From Planctomycetota bacterium (GTDB taxonomy: Bacteria > Planctomycetota > UBA1135 > GCA-002686595): a DNA stretch of 18,713 nucleotides. The DNA lies in contig JAPKBY010000006.1 of assembly GCA_028823185.1 (NCBI GenBank), positions 1 to 18,713 on the forward strand. The letters are read 5' to 3'. The stretch's first letter is position 1. Every line of letters begins with the position of its first letter. A program made the translations under genes and the position numbers. Of this stretch, positions 1 to 7,068 are shown piece after piece. The notes under the pieces were generated by a model. That model saw only the letters and a program-made list of their open reading frames with translations, was not told the DNA's origin and did not search any database.

Positions 1-645
1 CGAGAAGCGCACTCCTTTGTGGCGCCAGCGGATGAGGAGCATGGCTCCGGCCCACTCGAAGATGAGTACGCCCAATGGGCAGAGGGCGAGCGCCGTGATC
101 GTCGGACGCCAAGTGAGGAGCCCGAGGACGAGCGCGACGCGCAGGATGAGCGCGCCAGCTAAGAGGAAGTTGCGGGTGATGAAGTCACGGTGAGCGTCGA
201 AGATCGCCAAGGGCAGGCGCATCACAAAGCCAGCGCAGACTTGGGCGGTGACGATCCACCACGCCAAGCGGGCGTGCCCTAGCGTCTCCTCGTCGAGTGA
301 GGCCCAGCGCTCGCTCTCGAGGAGGCCGCTCTCGAAGGCGAGGTAGAGCGGTCCGCTGACACAGAGCGCGACCCCGGCGAGGCCGAAGCTGATTCCAGCG
401 CTCGTTCCGATCGCTCTATTTGCTTTGTCCGTGTCTCCACGAGCGAGGTGCTCGGCGATGTGTTTCACCGTGCTCATCGGGACGCCCATCACGAATAGCG
501 AGAGGAAGCCCGTCATCGAGACGATCGTGACCCACACGCCGTTAGAGTCCGGCCCAAGGCGGTCTAGGATGAACGGCGTGAGCCAGATCATCGTGATCAA
601 GCGCAGAGCGCTGATCGTCCAGTTAGATCCGATGTGTTTCAGCAA
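1..645 (-). CDS. Wzx-like oligosaccharide flippase, C-terminus cut by window edge
   Basis: An open frame runs from 645 down to position 1 with no stop: 215 residues, the N-terminal part of a protein that continues outside the window. It opens with MLKHIGSNWTISALRL, then a hydrophobic helix and LTPFILDRLGPDSNGVW. This matches the usual start of polysaccharide-biosynthesis/flippase (MATE-superfamily) proteins, which carry 'NxxSNW...TPFIxxxLG'. Hydrophobic stretches near residues 9-25, 40-60, 85-105, 135-150 and 170-205 fit a multi-pass inner-membrane protein. Such proteins flip lipid-linked oligosaccharides across the membrane; substrate cannot be told. The start is a TTG four codons after an in-frame TGA, so translation cannot begin further upstream; no good Shine-Dalgarno is visible. 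It is divergent from a methyltransferase gene, which supports a glycan locus. Family members are usually 430-500 residues, so over half is missing. Confidence 0.8.
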   Translation of the reverse strand, partial: MLKHIGSNWTISALRLITMIWLTPFILDRLGPDSNGVWVTIVSMTGFLSLFVMGVPMSTVKHIAEHLARGDTDKANRAIGTSAGISFGLAGVALCVSGPLYLAFESGLLESERWASLDEETLGHARLAWWIVTAQVCAGFVMRLPLAIFDAHRDFITRNFLLAGALILRVALVLGLLTWRPTITALALCPLGVLIFEWAGAMLLIRWRHKGVRFS

Positions 646-804
646 GGTATGGGCTCATGGTGCCAAGCTTGAGGGGGGGTATCCCGCGCTGCTTAGGTCA
701 TTCTTCGGATCGCATAGCTGTTCAGCGTGAGAACTCAAGGGGCAGAGGGCGCTCTGTGACGATGGATGGCCTGAAGCGGCTCGTCTAGGGCTGCCTCTCT
801 ACAC
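646..804. other. Divergent intergenic region, flippase / methyltransferase
   Basis: These 159 bp separate two divergent genes and should hold a promoter for each. I see no convincing -35/-10 pair, no strong inverted repeat and no RNA gene. A G-run lies at about 671-678. An eight-codon ATG frame at about 762 looks like chance. Confidence 0.4.
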
Positions 805-1569
805 ATGGCAAAAACTAACGCTCAAGCCCAGATCGAGCTCCACAGGGCCCTCGCACCTCGGTATGCATACCGCTACAGCTTTGAATTCTCGAGGCTCTTT
901 CAGCAGGACTGGCACGCGGAGATGATCTCTCATATCCAGGAGGGCGCAGAGCGCATCCTCGATCTGGGATGTGGGACGGGCTTCTTTTTGGCTGAGCTTG
1001 AAGAGCAGCACCCGGGCTCTGTCGGCCTAGACATCAGCCATGAGATGCTCCGCGTCTCAGAGGAGTATGTCCCGGGAGCTCGCCTCGTTACGGCTGACGC
1101 AGAGCGACTCCCGTTCCAGCCGGCCTGCTTTGACGTCGTCTTTTGTAAGGGCAGCCTCCATCACACGCGGGACCATGTCGGCTTCTTATCTCATTGCTGC
1201 GCCGCGCTAAGGCCTGGTGGACGCTTGATCATGAGTGAGCCCTGTAATGACAATCCGCTGATTCGCTTCGCGCGTTGGGCGCTTTATAAGAAGAGCGAAC
1301 ACTTCGACATCGGGGATCAGGGGTTCACGAAGAAGGGGATCGTCTCTCTCTGTGAGCAGGCAGGCTTTCGGGTCACGAAGGTGAAGCGCTATGGAGTGCT
1401 CGGTTATGTCTTCGCCGGCTTCCCTGACCACCTCGGCGTGCTGCGCTTCTTGCCTGGCAACGCCCTCCTCACCCGCCTGTTCTTGGTGATCGATCGGGTC
1501 TTGTGCGCGATTCCGGGGCTCTCTCTCCTAGGCTTTCATGTCGTGGTCGTCGCTGAGCCCGCTGATTGA
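805..1569 (+). CDS. Class I SAM-dependent methyltransferase (Methyltransf_11 type)
   Basis: The protein has 254 residues with a classic Rossmann methyltransferase core. Motif I is DLGCGTG at residues 53-59, an acidic residue follows in GLDIS (D76), DAERLPF lies around 98-104, and the substrate-side motif 'FCKGSLHH' is near 113-120, followed by 'LRPGGRLIMSEP'. This pattern is typical of small-molecule or glycan/lipid methyltransferases of the UbiE/Methyltransf_11 group. The C-terminal 60 residues are hydrophobic (GYVFAGFPDHLGVLRFL and LFLVIDRVLCAIPGLSLLGF), which may bind a lipid-like substrate or the membrane. The substrate is unknown. The divergent flippase suggests a polyprenyl-linked sugar or cell-surface glycan, but this is inference. 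The ATG start leaves about 50 residues before motif I, normal for the family. No clear ribosome-binding site precedes it. Confidence 0.85.
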   Translation: MAKTNAQAQIELHRALAPRYAYRYSFEFSRLFQQDWHAEMISHIQEGAERILDLGCGTGFFLAELEEQHPGSVGLDISHEMLRVSEEYVPGARLVTADAERLPFQPACFDVVFCKGSLHHTRDHVGFLSHCCAALRPGGRLIMSEPCNDNPLIRFARWALYKKSEHFDIGDQGFTKKGIVSLCEQAGFRVTKVKRYGVLGYVFAGFPDHLGVLRFLPGNALLTRLFLVIDRVLCAIPGLSLLGFHVVVVAEPAD

Positions 1570-1619
1570 CCTCAGGGCGGCCCTATTAGGGTCGCGTAGC
1601 TCTGCTTGACGGCTGCGCG

Positions 1620-1649
1620 TTGACAGCCATCGAGCGACCCCTCTATCCT
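1620..1649 (+). promoter_or_regulatory. Possible sigma-70 promoter for the secreted TPR protein gene
   Basis: TTGACA at 1620-1625 matches the -35 consensus fully. TATCCT at 1644-1649 matches the -10 at four of six positions, with an 18-bp spacer. Transcription would start near 1656 and give a leader of about 145 nt before the ATG at 1800. Nothing else in the 230-bp gap (1570-1799) looks better. Confidence 0.35.
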
Positions 1650-1799
1650 CTTCCGGTCGTTCACAGATGAGCCCGTCTCTTTTGAGGCGTTACTTACTCA
1701 GGTGAGCGCGATAACTCGGTTTCTGCCGTTGCCCTTGGACTCTGTCCTGGCCCGGCCATTGCAGGCCCCTCAGAAGGCCCCAAATAGACACACTTATTT

Positions 1800-2930
1800 A
1801 TGTCCACTCGAATCATCCTCTCCAGCCTCCTCGCTCCCGCCCTCCTCGTCGCTGTCGCAGCTGCAGACACGATCTACACGACTGACGGGCACACGATTGA
1901 TGACTGCTCTGTCCTCGAGGAGAGCCTCACAGAAGTGTCCTATAAGAGGAACTCGAAGAAGACGACGATCCCCGCAGGTGACGTCCTTCGCATCGACTTC
2001 ACGACGACCCCAGGCTCGGGCCGTCAAGACCTCACCTTGATCGACCGCGCCGAGACCGCTGTGCGAGATGACCAGCTCTTTGATGCTGTCAGTGACTTCA
2101 CGACCTTCTTGGATGGAGCGGTCAGCAAGATGGCAGACGGTGGAAAGCTTCGTCCGGTGTGGGCGCCTGCTTATGCAGCGTGGCGTCTCGCCGAGCTGAA
2201 CGCCTCGATGGGTAAGACCGCTGAGGCCGTCGCTGCTGTTCAATTGCTTGAGGATAAGTTCCCTGAGGCGAGGTATATCCCCGCGGCTTTGTTGCTCAAA
2301 GCTGAGGCCCAATTTGCTGCCGGCGAGGCTGCGCCCGCGAAGAAGTCATTGGCTGCTGTTAAAAAATTGGTAGCAGCGAAGGGTCTCTCTAAGCGATGGG
2401 AGCTCGAAGCTAACCTCTCAGGCGTCGTCAATGACGACGCACTCACTGGCGACAAGCGCCGTGATGCGTTGAAGAGGATCTCAAATCAAGCTGGCTCTGA
2501 ATTCGCGAGTGTGCGCAACAGGGCTCAGGTGATCGGCGCAGAGAGCTTGCTCGCCGACAAGGACTACGAAGGTGCACAGGAGGTCTTTACACGAATTGTG
2601 AAGGATTCCAAATCTGATCAACGGACGCTCGCCATCGCATGGTCAGGTACCGGAGATTGCCTCTTTGAGAGCATCTCTAAGAACCCGGGCTCTGATGCAA
2701 ATAGGAAGACCCTCAATGCGGCTCTCAGGGCATATATGCGGGTCGTCGTCCTCTACAAGGCAGAGAGTGACTACCTAGCTCGTTCGATGGTCTACGCGGG
2801 TCGCATCTACACCCTGATGGAGACTGAGGCTGCTACCGAGAATGCGAAGAAGCTGTTCGGCACAGTGACCCGCCAGTTCCCGAAGACCAAGTGGGCTCAA
2901 GAAGCTCGCGGATTTGCCCGGAAAGGCTGA
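1800..2930 (+). CDS. Secreted TPR-like protein of unknown function
   Basis: The protein has 376 residues. It starts with a signal peptide: MSTR, a hydrophobic stretch, then VAVAAA followed by DT, giving a probable signal peptidase I site near residue 22. Residues 23-68 form a small beta-rich segment (TIYTTDGHTIDD ... TTIPAGDVLRIDF). Its 'DG-x-I ... IP-x-x-x-V-x-x-I' spacing recurs in exported planctomycete proteins. The rest is alanine-rich and helical with TPR-like pairs: AWRLAELNASMGKTAEAVAA, ALLLKAEAQFAAGEAAPAKK, and a last repeat AKKLFGTVTRQFPKTKWAQE that resembles the BamD/YbgF style. It probably acts as a periplasmic protein-interaction scaffold. No catalytic motif is visible. It looks monocistronic, with a long leader upstream and a strong hairpin 36 bp after the stop. 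Confidence 0.75.
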   Translation: MSTRIILSSLLAPALLVAVAAADTIYTTDGHTIDDCSVLEESLTEVSYKRNSKKTTIPAGDVLRIDFTTTPGSGRQDLTLIDRAETAVRDDQLFDAVSDFTTFLDGAVSKMADGGKLRPVWAPAYAAWRLAELNASMGKTAEAVAAVQLLEDKFPEARYIPAALLLKAEAQFAAGEAAPAKKSLAAVKKLVAAKGLSKRWELEANLSGVVNDDALTGDKRRDALKRISNQAGSEFASVRNRAQVIGAESLLADKDYEGAQEVFTRIVKDSKSDQRTLAIAWSGTGDCLFESISKNPGSDANRKTLNAALRAYMRVVVLYKAESDYLARSMVYAGRIYTLMETEAATENAKKLFGTVTRQFPKTKWAQEARGFARKG

Positions 2931-2965
2931 GCAGGGAATTCGGGTGACGCCCGAAAGGATCACGC

Positions 2966-3006
2966 CACACAGGGCGCCCTCCGTTTCTCGGAGGGCGCCC
3001 TGTGTG
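2966..3006 (+). terminator. 18-bp perfect hairpin, probable transcription terminator
   Basis: Arms at 2966-2983 (cacacagggcgccctccg) and 2989-3006 pair over 18 bp without mismatch around the loop TTTCT. It lies 36 bp after the stop of the secreted TPR protein gene, and the next gene begins 199 bp later. No T-run follows, so it is not a textbook intrinsic terminator on the plus strand, but the stem stability and position favour termination or 3'-end protection. Confidence 0.7.
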
Positions 3007-3155
3007 CTTGTGGAGAAGAGCTCTATCGATCATGAGCTTCGCCCGCGCTCGCCTAGAGCAGAACCGGCGCGCTGAATCCCCGCTTCGATAGGGGCTCCTG
3101 GGCGTCCGATCTCTCCACAGCAAAAGCTCTCAATGACCTCTCGCGAGGGCCGTGG

Positions 3156-3179
3156 TCTGTTCGCTGTAGGACGAACAGA
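3156..3179. promoter_or_regulatory. Inverted repeat upstream of the sigma factor gene
   Basis: TCTGTTCG at 3156-3163 and CGAACAGA at 3172-3179 are perfect 8-bp inverted arms separated by 8 bp. The site ends 25 bp before the sigma factor ATG. It could be an operator or a small leader hairpin; the spacing of arm centres (16 bp) would suit a dimeric regulator. Confidence 0.4.
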
Positions 3180-3204
3180 GGCGCCATGAAGAGGGAGAGA
3201 GAGA

Positions 3205-3762
3205 ATGGGAGAGCGAGTCGTTGATTGGGAAGGGATAGAGGAGCTGCGAGGTGGCTTAGAGAGGCGGGTGTCTCGCTGGAGTAGAGATAAGAGCGAAGTC
3301 GACGATGTCGTTCAGGAGACGATGATCAGAGCGGCAAGATATCGAACGAGCCTTCGCGAGCCGGACCGGATGGACTCTTGGACGGGTCGCATCGCATGGA
3401 ATGTGCTCAAGAGCCTTCGAGGGCGAGAAGCCCGGCGGCCAGTCTCAGTCTTAGAGAATGGTCAGTTAGACGCAACGGAAGGGCGTGAACCTGACCCGCT
3501 CTTCGAGCTCGTCGAGGAGGTGCTGTGGGTTAAAGGTGTTGAGGTTGAGCGCGCGCGTCTCTCCTCGCTCTTAGATGCGGCGATCCGAGGGCTCCCAGAG
3601 CTCGAGCAGGGCTTCGTGGAGGCGGCGTATAAAATGCAGATGAGCCCCTGCGCTATCAGCGAGAAGTTTGGCGTACGGAGAGTGTTGGTGAAGAGTCGCT
3701 TGTACCGCATCAGGCAGAAGTTGCACCGTCGAGTCGTCGAAGCCCTCGGGGGCGAAGAGTGA
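3205..3762 (+). CDS. ECF-type sigma-70 family RNA polymerase sigma factor
   Basis: The protein has 185 residues, the usual ECF size. Region 2 is seen near residues 15-80: RRVSRWSRDKSEVDDVVQET followed by MIRAARY and a segment containing WTGRIAWNVLKSLRGREARR. Region 4 is near 128-178: ALRxLPELEQ-like 'AIRGLPELEQGFVEAAY', then the helix-turn-helix 'PCAISEKFGVRRVLVKSRLY' and RIRQKLHRR. No regions 1 or 3 are present. It should direct RNA polymerase to a specific promoter set. The ATG follows a purine-rich AGGGAGAGAGAGA tract that can serve as a ribosome-binding site. Its stop overlaps the GTG start of the next gene by 4 bp (GTGA), so the two are translationally coupled. That partner does not look like an anti-sigma factor, so control of this sigma is unclear. 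An inverted repeat lies just upstream. Confidence 0.85.
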   Translation: MGERVVDWEGIEELRGGLERRVSRWSRDKSEVDDVVQETMIRAARYRTSLREPDRMDSWTGRIAWNVLKSLRGREARRPVSVLENGQLDATEGREPDPLFELVEEVLWVKGVEVERARLSSLLDAAIRGLPELEQGFVEAAYKMQMSPCAISEKFGVRRVLVKSRLYRIRQKLHRRVVEALGGEE

Positions 3763-4508
3763 GCGGTCTCTCCACCGCATACATGTTGATGCTGGTCTCT
3801 CTGACGGCCAGCGAGCAGAGCTTGAGTGAGGATGCGCGCGCCATGGGCATTGAATTTAAGTGGAGCATGAGAGCTTCGGTGCCTTCTCAGCGGGAGGCAG
3901 CGCGATTTAGAGCTGTGCGGAGCTTCAGGACAGGAGCTCGTGCTGATGGACCCGCCGAGAGCCGTGCTCAGTGCGCGCTGCGGGCGGGAGAGCTCTTACG
4001 AGCAGGCGAGCTGCGCATAGCTGCCCATAGAGAGCTGATGTTCGGGGTAGACCTAGAAGTCGGAGAGTGGAGCGCTCGCTGTGCGCTGATCGCTGCTGAG
4101 CTCTCTCTCGAAGAGCAGCGAGGAGCAGATGCTCTCATCGTCCTCTTAAATGTGAGCAGCTCAAAAGAACCTGCCCGCATCGCTGAACGAGCTGCGGTTT
4201 TGATGGGGGATGCCTTCGTTGTGATGGGAGAGGCATCTACAGCGGTGATGTTGTGGCGAAGAGTGGCAGAGGATGGTGTGAGCACGAGCGAACGATTCTC
4301 CGCTTTTGAGCGTTGGGGACACGGCTTGCTCTTGCTCGGCGATCTAGAAGGCGCAGCAGGGGTCTTGAGTCGCTGTCGTGATTGCTTAGAAAAAATCTCG
4401 TTGGAGATGACGACTACTGGACGCGCTCTCAACAAGAAGTTGGCGGAGTCTTCGCTCGCGCGCTCTCTTCATCATGCAGTGATAGCGCGTTATGAAGAGA
4501 GTCAGTGA
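3759..4508 (+). CDS. TPR-like protein coupled to the sigma factor, function unknown
   Basis: The protein has 249 residues, starting at a GTG inside the overlapping GTGA of the sigma gene stop. The N-terminus MSGLSTAYMLMLVSLTASEQ has a short hydrophobic stretch that could be a weak signal peptide, but it lacks a basic n-region. The body is alanine-, leucine- and arginine-rich and helical. At least three helix-pair units resemble TPRs: ECALRAGELLRAGELRIA-like around residues 67-87, a pair containing AERAAVLMGDAFVVMGEAS near 145-165, and FERWGHGLLLLGDLEGAAGV near 182-202. No anti-sigma zinc motif (HxxxCxxC) and no clear transmembrane helix are present. Inference: it senses or scaffolds something connected with the sigma factor, or is simply a co-expressed TPR protein. 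I do not recognise a named family. Confidence 0.65.
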   Translation: MSGLSTAYMLMLVSLTASEQSLSEDARAMGIEFKWSMRASVPSQREAARFRAVRSFRTGARADGPAESRAQCALRAGELLRAGELRIAAHRELMFGVDLEVGEWSARCALIAAELSLEEQRGADALIVLLNVSSSKEPARIAERAAVLMGDAFVVMGEASTAVMLWRRVAEDGVSTSERFSAFERWGHGLLLLGDLEGAAGVLSRCRDCLEKISLEMTTTGRALNKKLAESSLARSLHHAVIARYEESQ

Positions 4509-4563
4509 AGTGTGAGTGAGCGGTTTTTTGTTCGCCTTGAGAGTGAATGGGTCGCAACTCTTC

Positions 4564-4585
4564 GAGATAAGTTAAATTTTATCTC
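4564..4585 (+). terminator. Weak A+T hairpin with T-rich tail after the sigma/TPR pair
   Basis: GAGATAA (4564-4570) and TTATCTC (4579-4585) are perfect 7-bp arms with an 8-nt loop. The T-rich run TTATTTTT follows at 4591-4598. It is the only AT-rich patch in this part of the window and lies about 55 bp after the TPR gene stop. It may be an intrinsic-like terminator, or an operator/promoter element for the downstream gene. Confidence 0.4.
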
Positions 4586-4659
4586 AAGAATTATTTTTCG
4601 TACTGCATGCATGAAAGTGTATGAGGAAGACGTTCAACGTTCGTGTCGATGGGTTTTTT

Positions 4660-4676
4660 GTCACCAAAATGGTGAC
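4660..4676. promoter_or_regulatory. Palindrome GTCACC-N5-GGTGAC, possible operator
   Basis: A perfect 6-bp inverted repeat with a 5-bp spacer (AAAAT) lies about 100 bp upstream of the dehydrogenase start. Its size and symmetry suit a dimeric repressor such as a TetR- or GntR-type protein. The regulator is not identifiable from this window. Confidence 0.4.
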
Positions 4677-4685
4677 GACCCCCGC

Positions 4686-4698
4686 TTCGAGTGTCGAA
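4686..4698. promoter_or_regulatory. Palindrome TTCGA-GTG-TCGAA, possible operator
   Basis: Perfect 5-bp arms with a 3-bp spacer lie 9 bp after the GTCACC palindrome. TGTCG (4692-4696) also pairs with CGACA at 4705-4709, so overlapping symmetric elements sit here. A regulatory role is inference from clustering upstream of one gene. Confidence 0.3.
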
Positions 4699-4716
4699 CA
4701 GATACGACATCAACCG

Positions 4717-4748
4717 GCGGCCCGGCCCGATTTATTGGTCTGGGCCGC
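4717..4748. repeat. GC-rich inverted repeat before the dehydrogenase gene
   Basis: GCGGCCC (4717-4723) and GGGCCGC (4742-4748) are perfect 7-bp arms around an 18-nt loop containing TTTATTGG. It ends 27 bp before the GTG start. It could form a leader hairpin or be one more operator half-site pair. Confidence 0.35.
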
Positions 4749-4762
4749 TTGGTTTCTATCTA

Positions 4763-4769
4763 GAGGGAG
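4763..4769 (+). promoter_or_regulatory. Ribosome-binding site supporting the GTG start at 4776
   Basis: GAGGGAG lies six bases before GTG 4776. This is one of the clearer Shine-Dalgarno sites in the window and fixes the dehydrogenase start, which also places the nucleotide-binding motif at the usual distance from the N-terminus. Confidence 0.6.
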
Positions 4770-4775
4770 CACGCT

Positions 4776-5660
4776 GTGGGCGCGCGTCAAAAGAAGACAG
4801 TTTTAGTCAGCGGCGCCTCCACCGGCATCGGGCGGGCGACAGCGCTACGGCTCGCAGCGCGCGGGCATCGCGTGTTTGCAGGTGTGCGCAAAGAAGCTGA
4901 CGCAGACTCGCTAAGAGAATCCGCGAGAGGCATCAAGGGGAGCGGAGAGCTAGAGCCGATCCATTTAGATGTCACCATCCCGGATGACATCTCGGCAGCT
5001 GTACGAAGGCTTGAGGATGAGGGGCTTGAGCTGGACGGCCTCGTGAACAATGCGGGCATTGTCGTCGCGTCTCCGCTCGAGGTGCTTCCAATCGAAGAGC
5101 TTCGAAAGCAGTTCGAGGTCAACCTCTTCAGTCATGCACAGATGATTCAGGCATTCACGCCGAGTCTCCGAGTCGCGCGCGGCAGAATCATCAATATGAG
5201 CTCGATCGCGGGCCGAATCTCGAACCCCTTCATGGGGGCCTATTGTGCTTCTAAGTTCGCTTTAGAGGCGTATTCAGACGCTTTGAGGATGGAGCTCGCT
5301 CCGTGGGGGATCAGGGTCTTGCTCATTGAGCCAGGACCGATCAAGACGCCTATTTGGGAGAAATCCAGCGCAGCAGCGAGAGAGATGCAGAGCTCAATAG
5401 ACCCCGAGCGGCTCAAGCTCTATGCCGCAGGGGTCGAGCGAATGAAGCATGTCGCAGAGCTCTCTGTCCGCGTCGCGCCAGAGGCCTCAAAGGTGGCGCG
5501 CTGTGTCTCGCATGCGCTCGAGTCTGCCTTCCCGCGGAGGCGCTATCCCGTCGGCCGCTTGATGCACCTTCAACTATATGCGGGCCTCATCGCGCCGCAC
5601 GCTGTCCGCGATTGGGCGACAGGTCACGTCATGCATTGGCGACGCGGATCCTTGGCTTAG
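4776..5660 (+). CDS. Short-chain dehydrogenase/reductase (classical SDR)
   Basis: The protein has 294 residues with every classical SDR landmark: the NAD(P)-binding motif SGASTGIG at 12-19, D65 in HLDVT, NNAG at 91-94, N116 in the active-site tetrad, S142/S143 in MSSIAG, and Y156-x3-K160 in YCASK, followed by PGPIKT, which closes the cofactor pocket. R38 after the second strand (FAGVRK) suggests NADP(H) preference. The length and the C-terminal extension (about 60 residues past the core) resemble SDRs acting on retinoids, steroids or other lipids. The real substrate is unknown. It is alone on the plus strand with a palindrome-rich leader, which suggests specific regulation. Its stop overlaps the stop of the convergent UDP-glucose dehydrogenase gene. 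Confidence 0.9.
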   Translation: MGARQKKTVLVSGASTGIGRATALRLAARGHRVFAGVRKEADADSLRESARGIKGSGELEPIHLDVTIPDDISAAVRRLEDEGLELDGLVNNAGIVVASPLEVLPIEELRKQFEVNLFSHAQMIQAFTPSLRVARGRIINMSSIAGRISNPFMGAYCASKFALEAYSDALRMELAPWGIRVLLIEPGPIKTPIWEKSSAAAREMQSSIDPERLKLYAAGVERMKHVAELSVRVAPEASKVARCVSHALESAFPRRRYPVGRLMHLQLYAGLIAPHAVRDWATGHVMHWRRGSLA

Positions 5661-6955
5661 CGTCCGATGCCGTAATAGGTGAAGCCTTGCTTCTCGAGCA
5701 TGTCACGCTGCCAGAGGTTCCGTCCGTCGAACAGGACTGGCTCACGGAGGGCTTCCTTCACAGCAGCGAAGTCTGGGTTGCGGAACACATTCCACTCTGT
5801 CACGAGCAGCAAGCCATCGGCTCCTTCTAGAGCGTCGATAGGACGCGCGGCGTAGTCGATCTTGTCGCCGAGGTAGTGGGCGCGTGACATCTCCACTGCT
5901 TCAGGGTCGTAAGCGCAGACGCTCGCGCCCGCATCAAGGAGCGCGTTCGCCATGACGATCGCCGGAGCCTCACGCATGTCGTCAGTGCCGGGCTTGAAGG
6001 CGAGCCCCCAGAGCGCGAAGCGTTTTCCAGCGATGCTTCCATAGTGCTCTTTGACTTTTTCTATGAGCACGAGCTTCTGCCGCTCGTTGACCTCCTCGAC
6101 CGCCCGGAGAGTGCGGAAGTCATATTCGTATTCCGCTGCTGTTTGGATGATGGCTTTGACGTCTTTCGGGAAGCATGACCCACCGTAGCCGCATCCAGCG
6201 AAGAGGAAACGTGAGCCGATGCGAGCATCAGTGCCGATTCCTTTGCGTACGGCGTCAATGTTTGCGCCGACGCGGTCGCACATATTCGCCACCTCGTTCA
6301 TGAAGGAGATGCGCGCGGCGAGCATGGCGTTGGCGGCGTATTTGGTGATCTCTGCGGACTCGATGTCCATCTCTAGGATCGGGTTGCCCGTTCTAACGAA
6401 GGGGCTGTAGAGCTGCATCATCGTCTCGGCGGCGCGCGAGGACTCTGCGCCGATCACGACCCGGTCAGGCTTGAGGAAGTCCGAGATCGCAGTGCCCTCT
6501 TTCAAGAACTCTGGATTGCTCACTACGTCGAAGGAGTGATTTGTGTGCTCCTCGAGGACTTTGATGACCTTGCGTGCTGTCCCGACGGGTACGGTCGACT
6601 TGTCCACGACGACGGTGTGCCCGGTCATGTGCTCGGCGATAGACCGCGCCGCGCTCAATACATATTTAAGGTCTGCCTTCCCATTTTCACCGGGAGGTGT
6701 CCCTACTGCGATGAAGGCGACGTCCACACCTGGGATCGCCTCTTCATACTTCGTAGAGAAGCTCAGCCTGCCGTCGTCTACGTTGCGCTTGAGGAGCTCC
6801 GCGAGCCCGGGCTCGTAGATAGGGATGTGGCCAGCTCGGAGCTGATTTATTTTCTCCTCATCGATATCCAGGCAAATGACATCATTCCCGCTCTCTGCAA
6901 AGCAGGTGCCTGCCACTAGTCCCACATAGCCCGTTCCGACGACTGCAACTCGCAT
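5657..6955 (-). CDS. ugd: UDP-glucose 6-dehydrogenase
   Basis: The enzyme oxidises UDP-glucose to UDP-glucuronate with two NAD+, supplying acidic sugars for surface polysaccharides. The protein has 432 residues, the normal bacterial length. Seen in order are the NAD-binding GTGYVGLVAG (7-16) with D30 at the end of the second strand, STVPVGT (120-126), NPEFLKEG (147-154), the central-helix residues TKYAANA with K205, and the catalytic GCGYGGSCFPKDV with C261. A C-terminal UDP-binding domain follows, with KRFALWGLAFKPGTDDMREA and DGRNLWQ. The ATG is preceded by AAGGAAG, a reasonable ribosome-binding site. It is convergent with the SDR gene, their stops overlapping by 4 bp. A GDP-mannose dehydrogenase is possible in principle, but the sequence is closer to the Ugd/TuaD type. 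Confidence 0.95.
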   Translation of the reverse strand: MRVAVVGTGYVGLVAGTCFAESGNDVICLDIDEEKINQLRAGHIPIYEPGLAELLKRNVDDGRLSFSTKYEEAIPGVDVAFIAVGTPPGENGKADLKYVLSAARSIAEHMTGHTVVVDKSTVPVGTARKVIKVLEEHTNHSFDVVSNPEFLKEGTAISDFLKPDRVVIGAESSRAAETMMQLYSPFVRTGNPILEMDIESAEITKYAANAMLAARISFMNEVANMCDRVGANIDAVRKGIGTDARIGSRFLFAGCGYGGSCFPKDVKAIIQTAAEYEYDFRTLRAVEEVNERQKLVLIEKVKEHYGSIAGKRFALWGLAFKPGTDDMREAPAIVMANALLDAGASVCAYDPEAVEMSRAHYLGDKIDYAARPIDALEGADGLLLVTEWNVFRNPDFAAVKEALREPVLFDGRNLWQRDMLEKQGFTYYGIGR

Positions 6956-7068
6956 GCTCTTTCTTCCTTATTTAGTGGGCTCGAAGGGTCGGTTTGAAAC
7001 TTTGTCTTCAGGCGAGCCCTTGGGGGTTAGCGTTTGGGAGGATACCGTTTACCATGATCCCGGGCTCC

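Noticed and set aside
762..788. Eight-codon ATG frame before the methyltransferase, possible leader peptide
   Set aside because: No ribosome-binding site, no following attenuator hairpin and no codon run; length is within chance.
1702..2312. Frames on both strands over the start of the secreted TPR gene
   Set aside because: The chosen frame has a signal peptide and helix repeats; the others are low-complexity serine/arginine-rich shadows.
2833..3123. Minus-strand open frame of 96 codons across the hairpin
   Set aside because: It runs through the perfect 18-bp hairpin and the end of the secreted TPR gene and has no protein-like features; arginine-rich content is typical of antisense frames here.
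3759..4508. Anti-sigma factor encoded after the sigma gene
   Set aside because: No zinc-binding HxxxCxxC motif, no membrane helix typical of RseA-like proteins; TPR-like helix pairs fit better.
4512..4763. Open frame of 83 codons after the TPR gene
   Set aside because: It starts at a GTG four bases after the previous stop but crosses the AT-rich patch and three palindromes, has no ribosome-binding site, no domain and atypical composition. Non-coding regulatory DNA explains the region better.
5657..5660. Frameshift or fusion at the SDR/ugd junction
   Set aside because: Both proteins are full length with complete motifs; the overlap is a simple convergent stop overlap.
6994..7068. Promoter for tRNA-Val or ugd in the 113-bp divergent gap
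   Set aside because: TTGAAA at 6993 and TACCAT at 7050 were considered, but spacing or matches are too poor to call a promoter.
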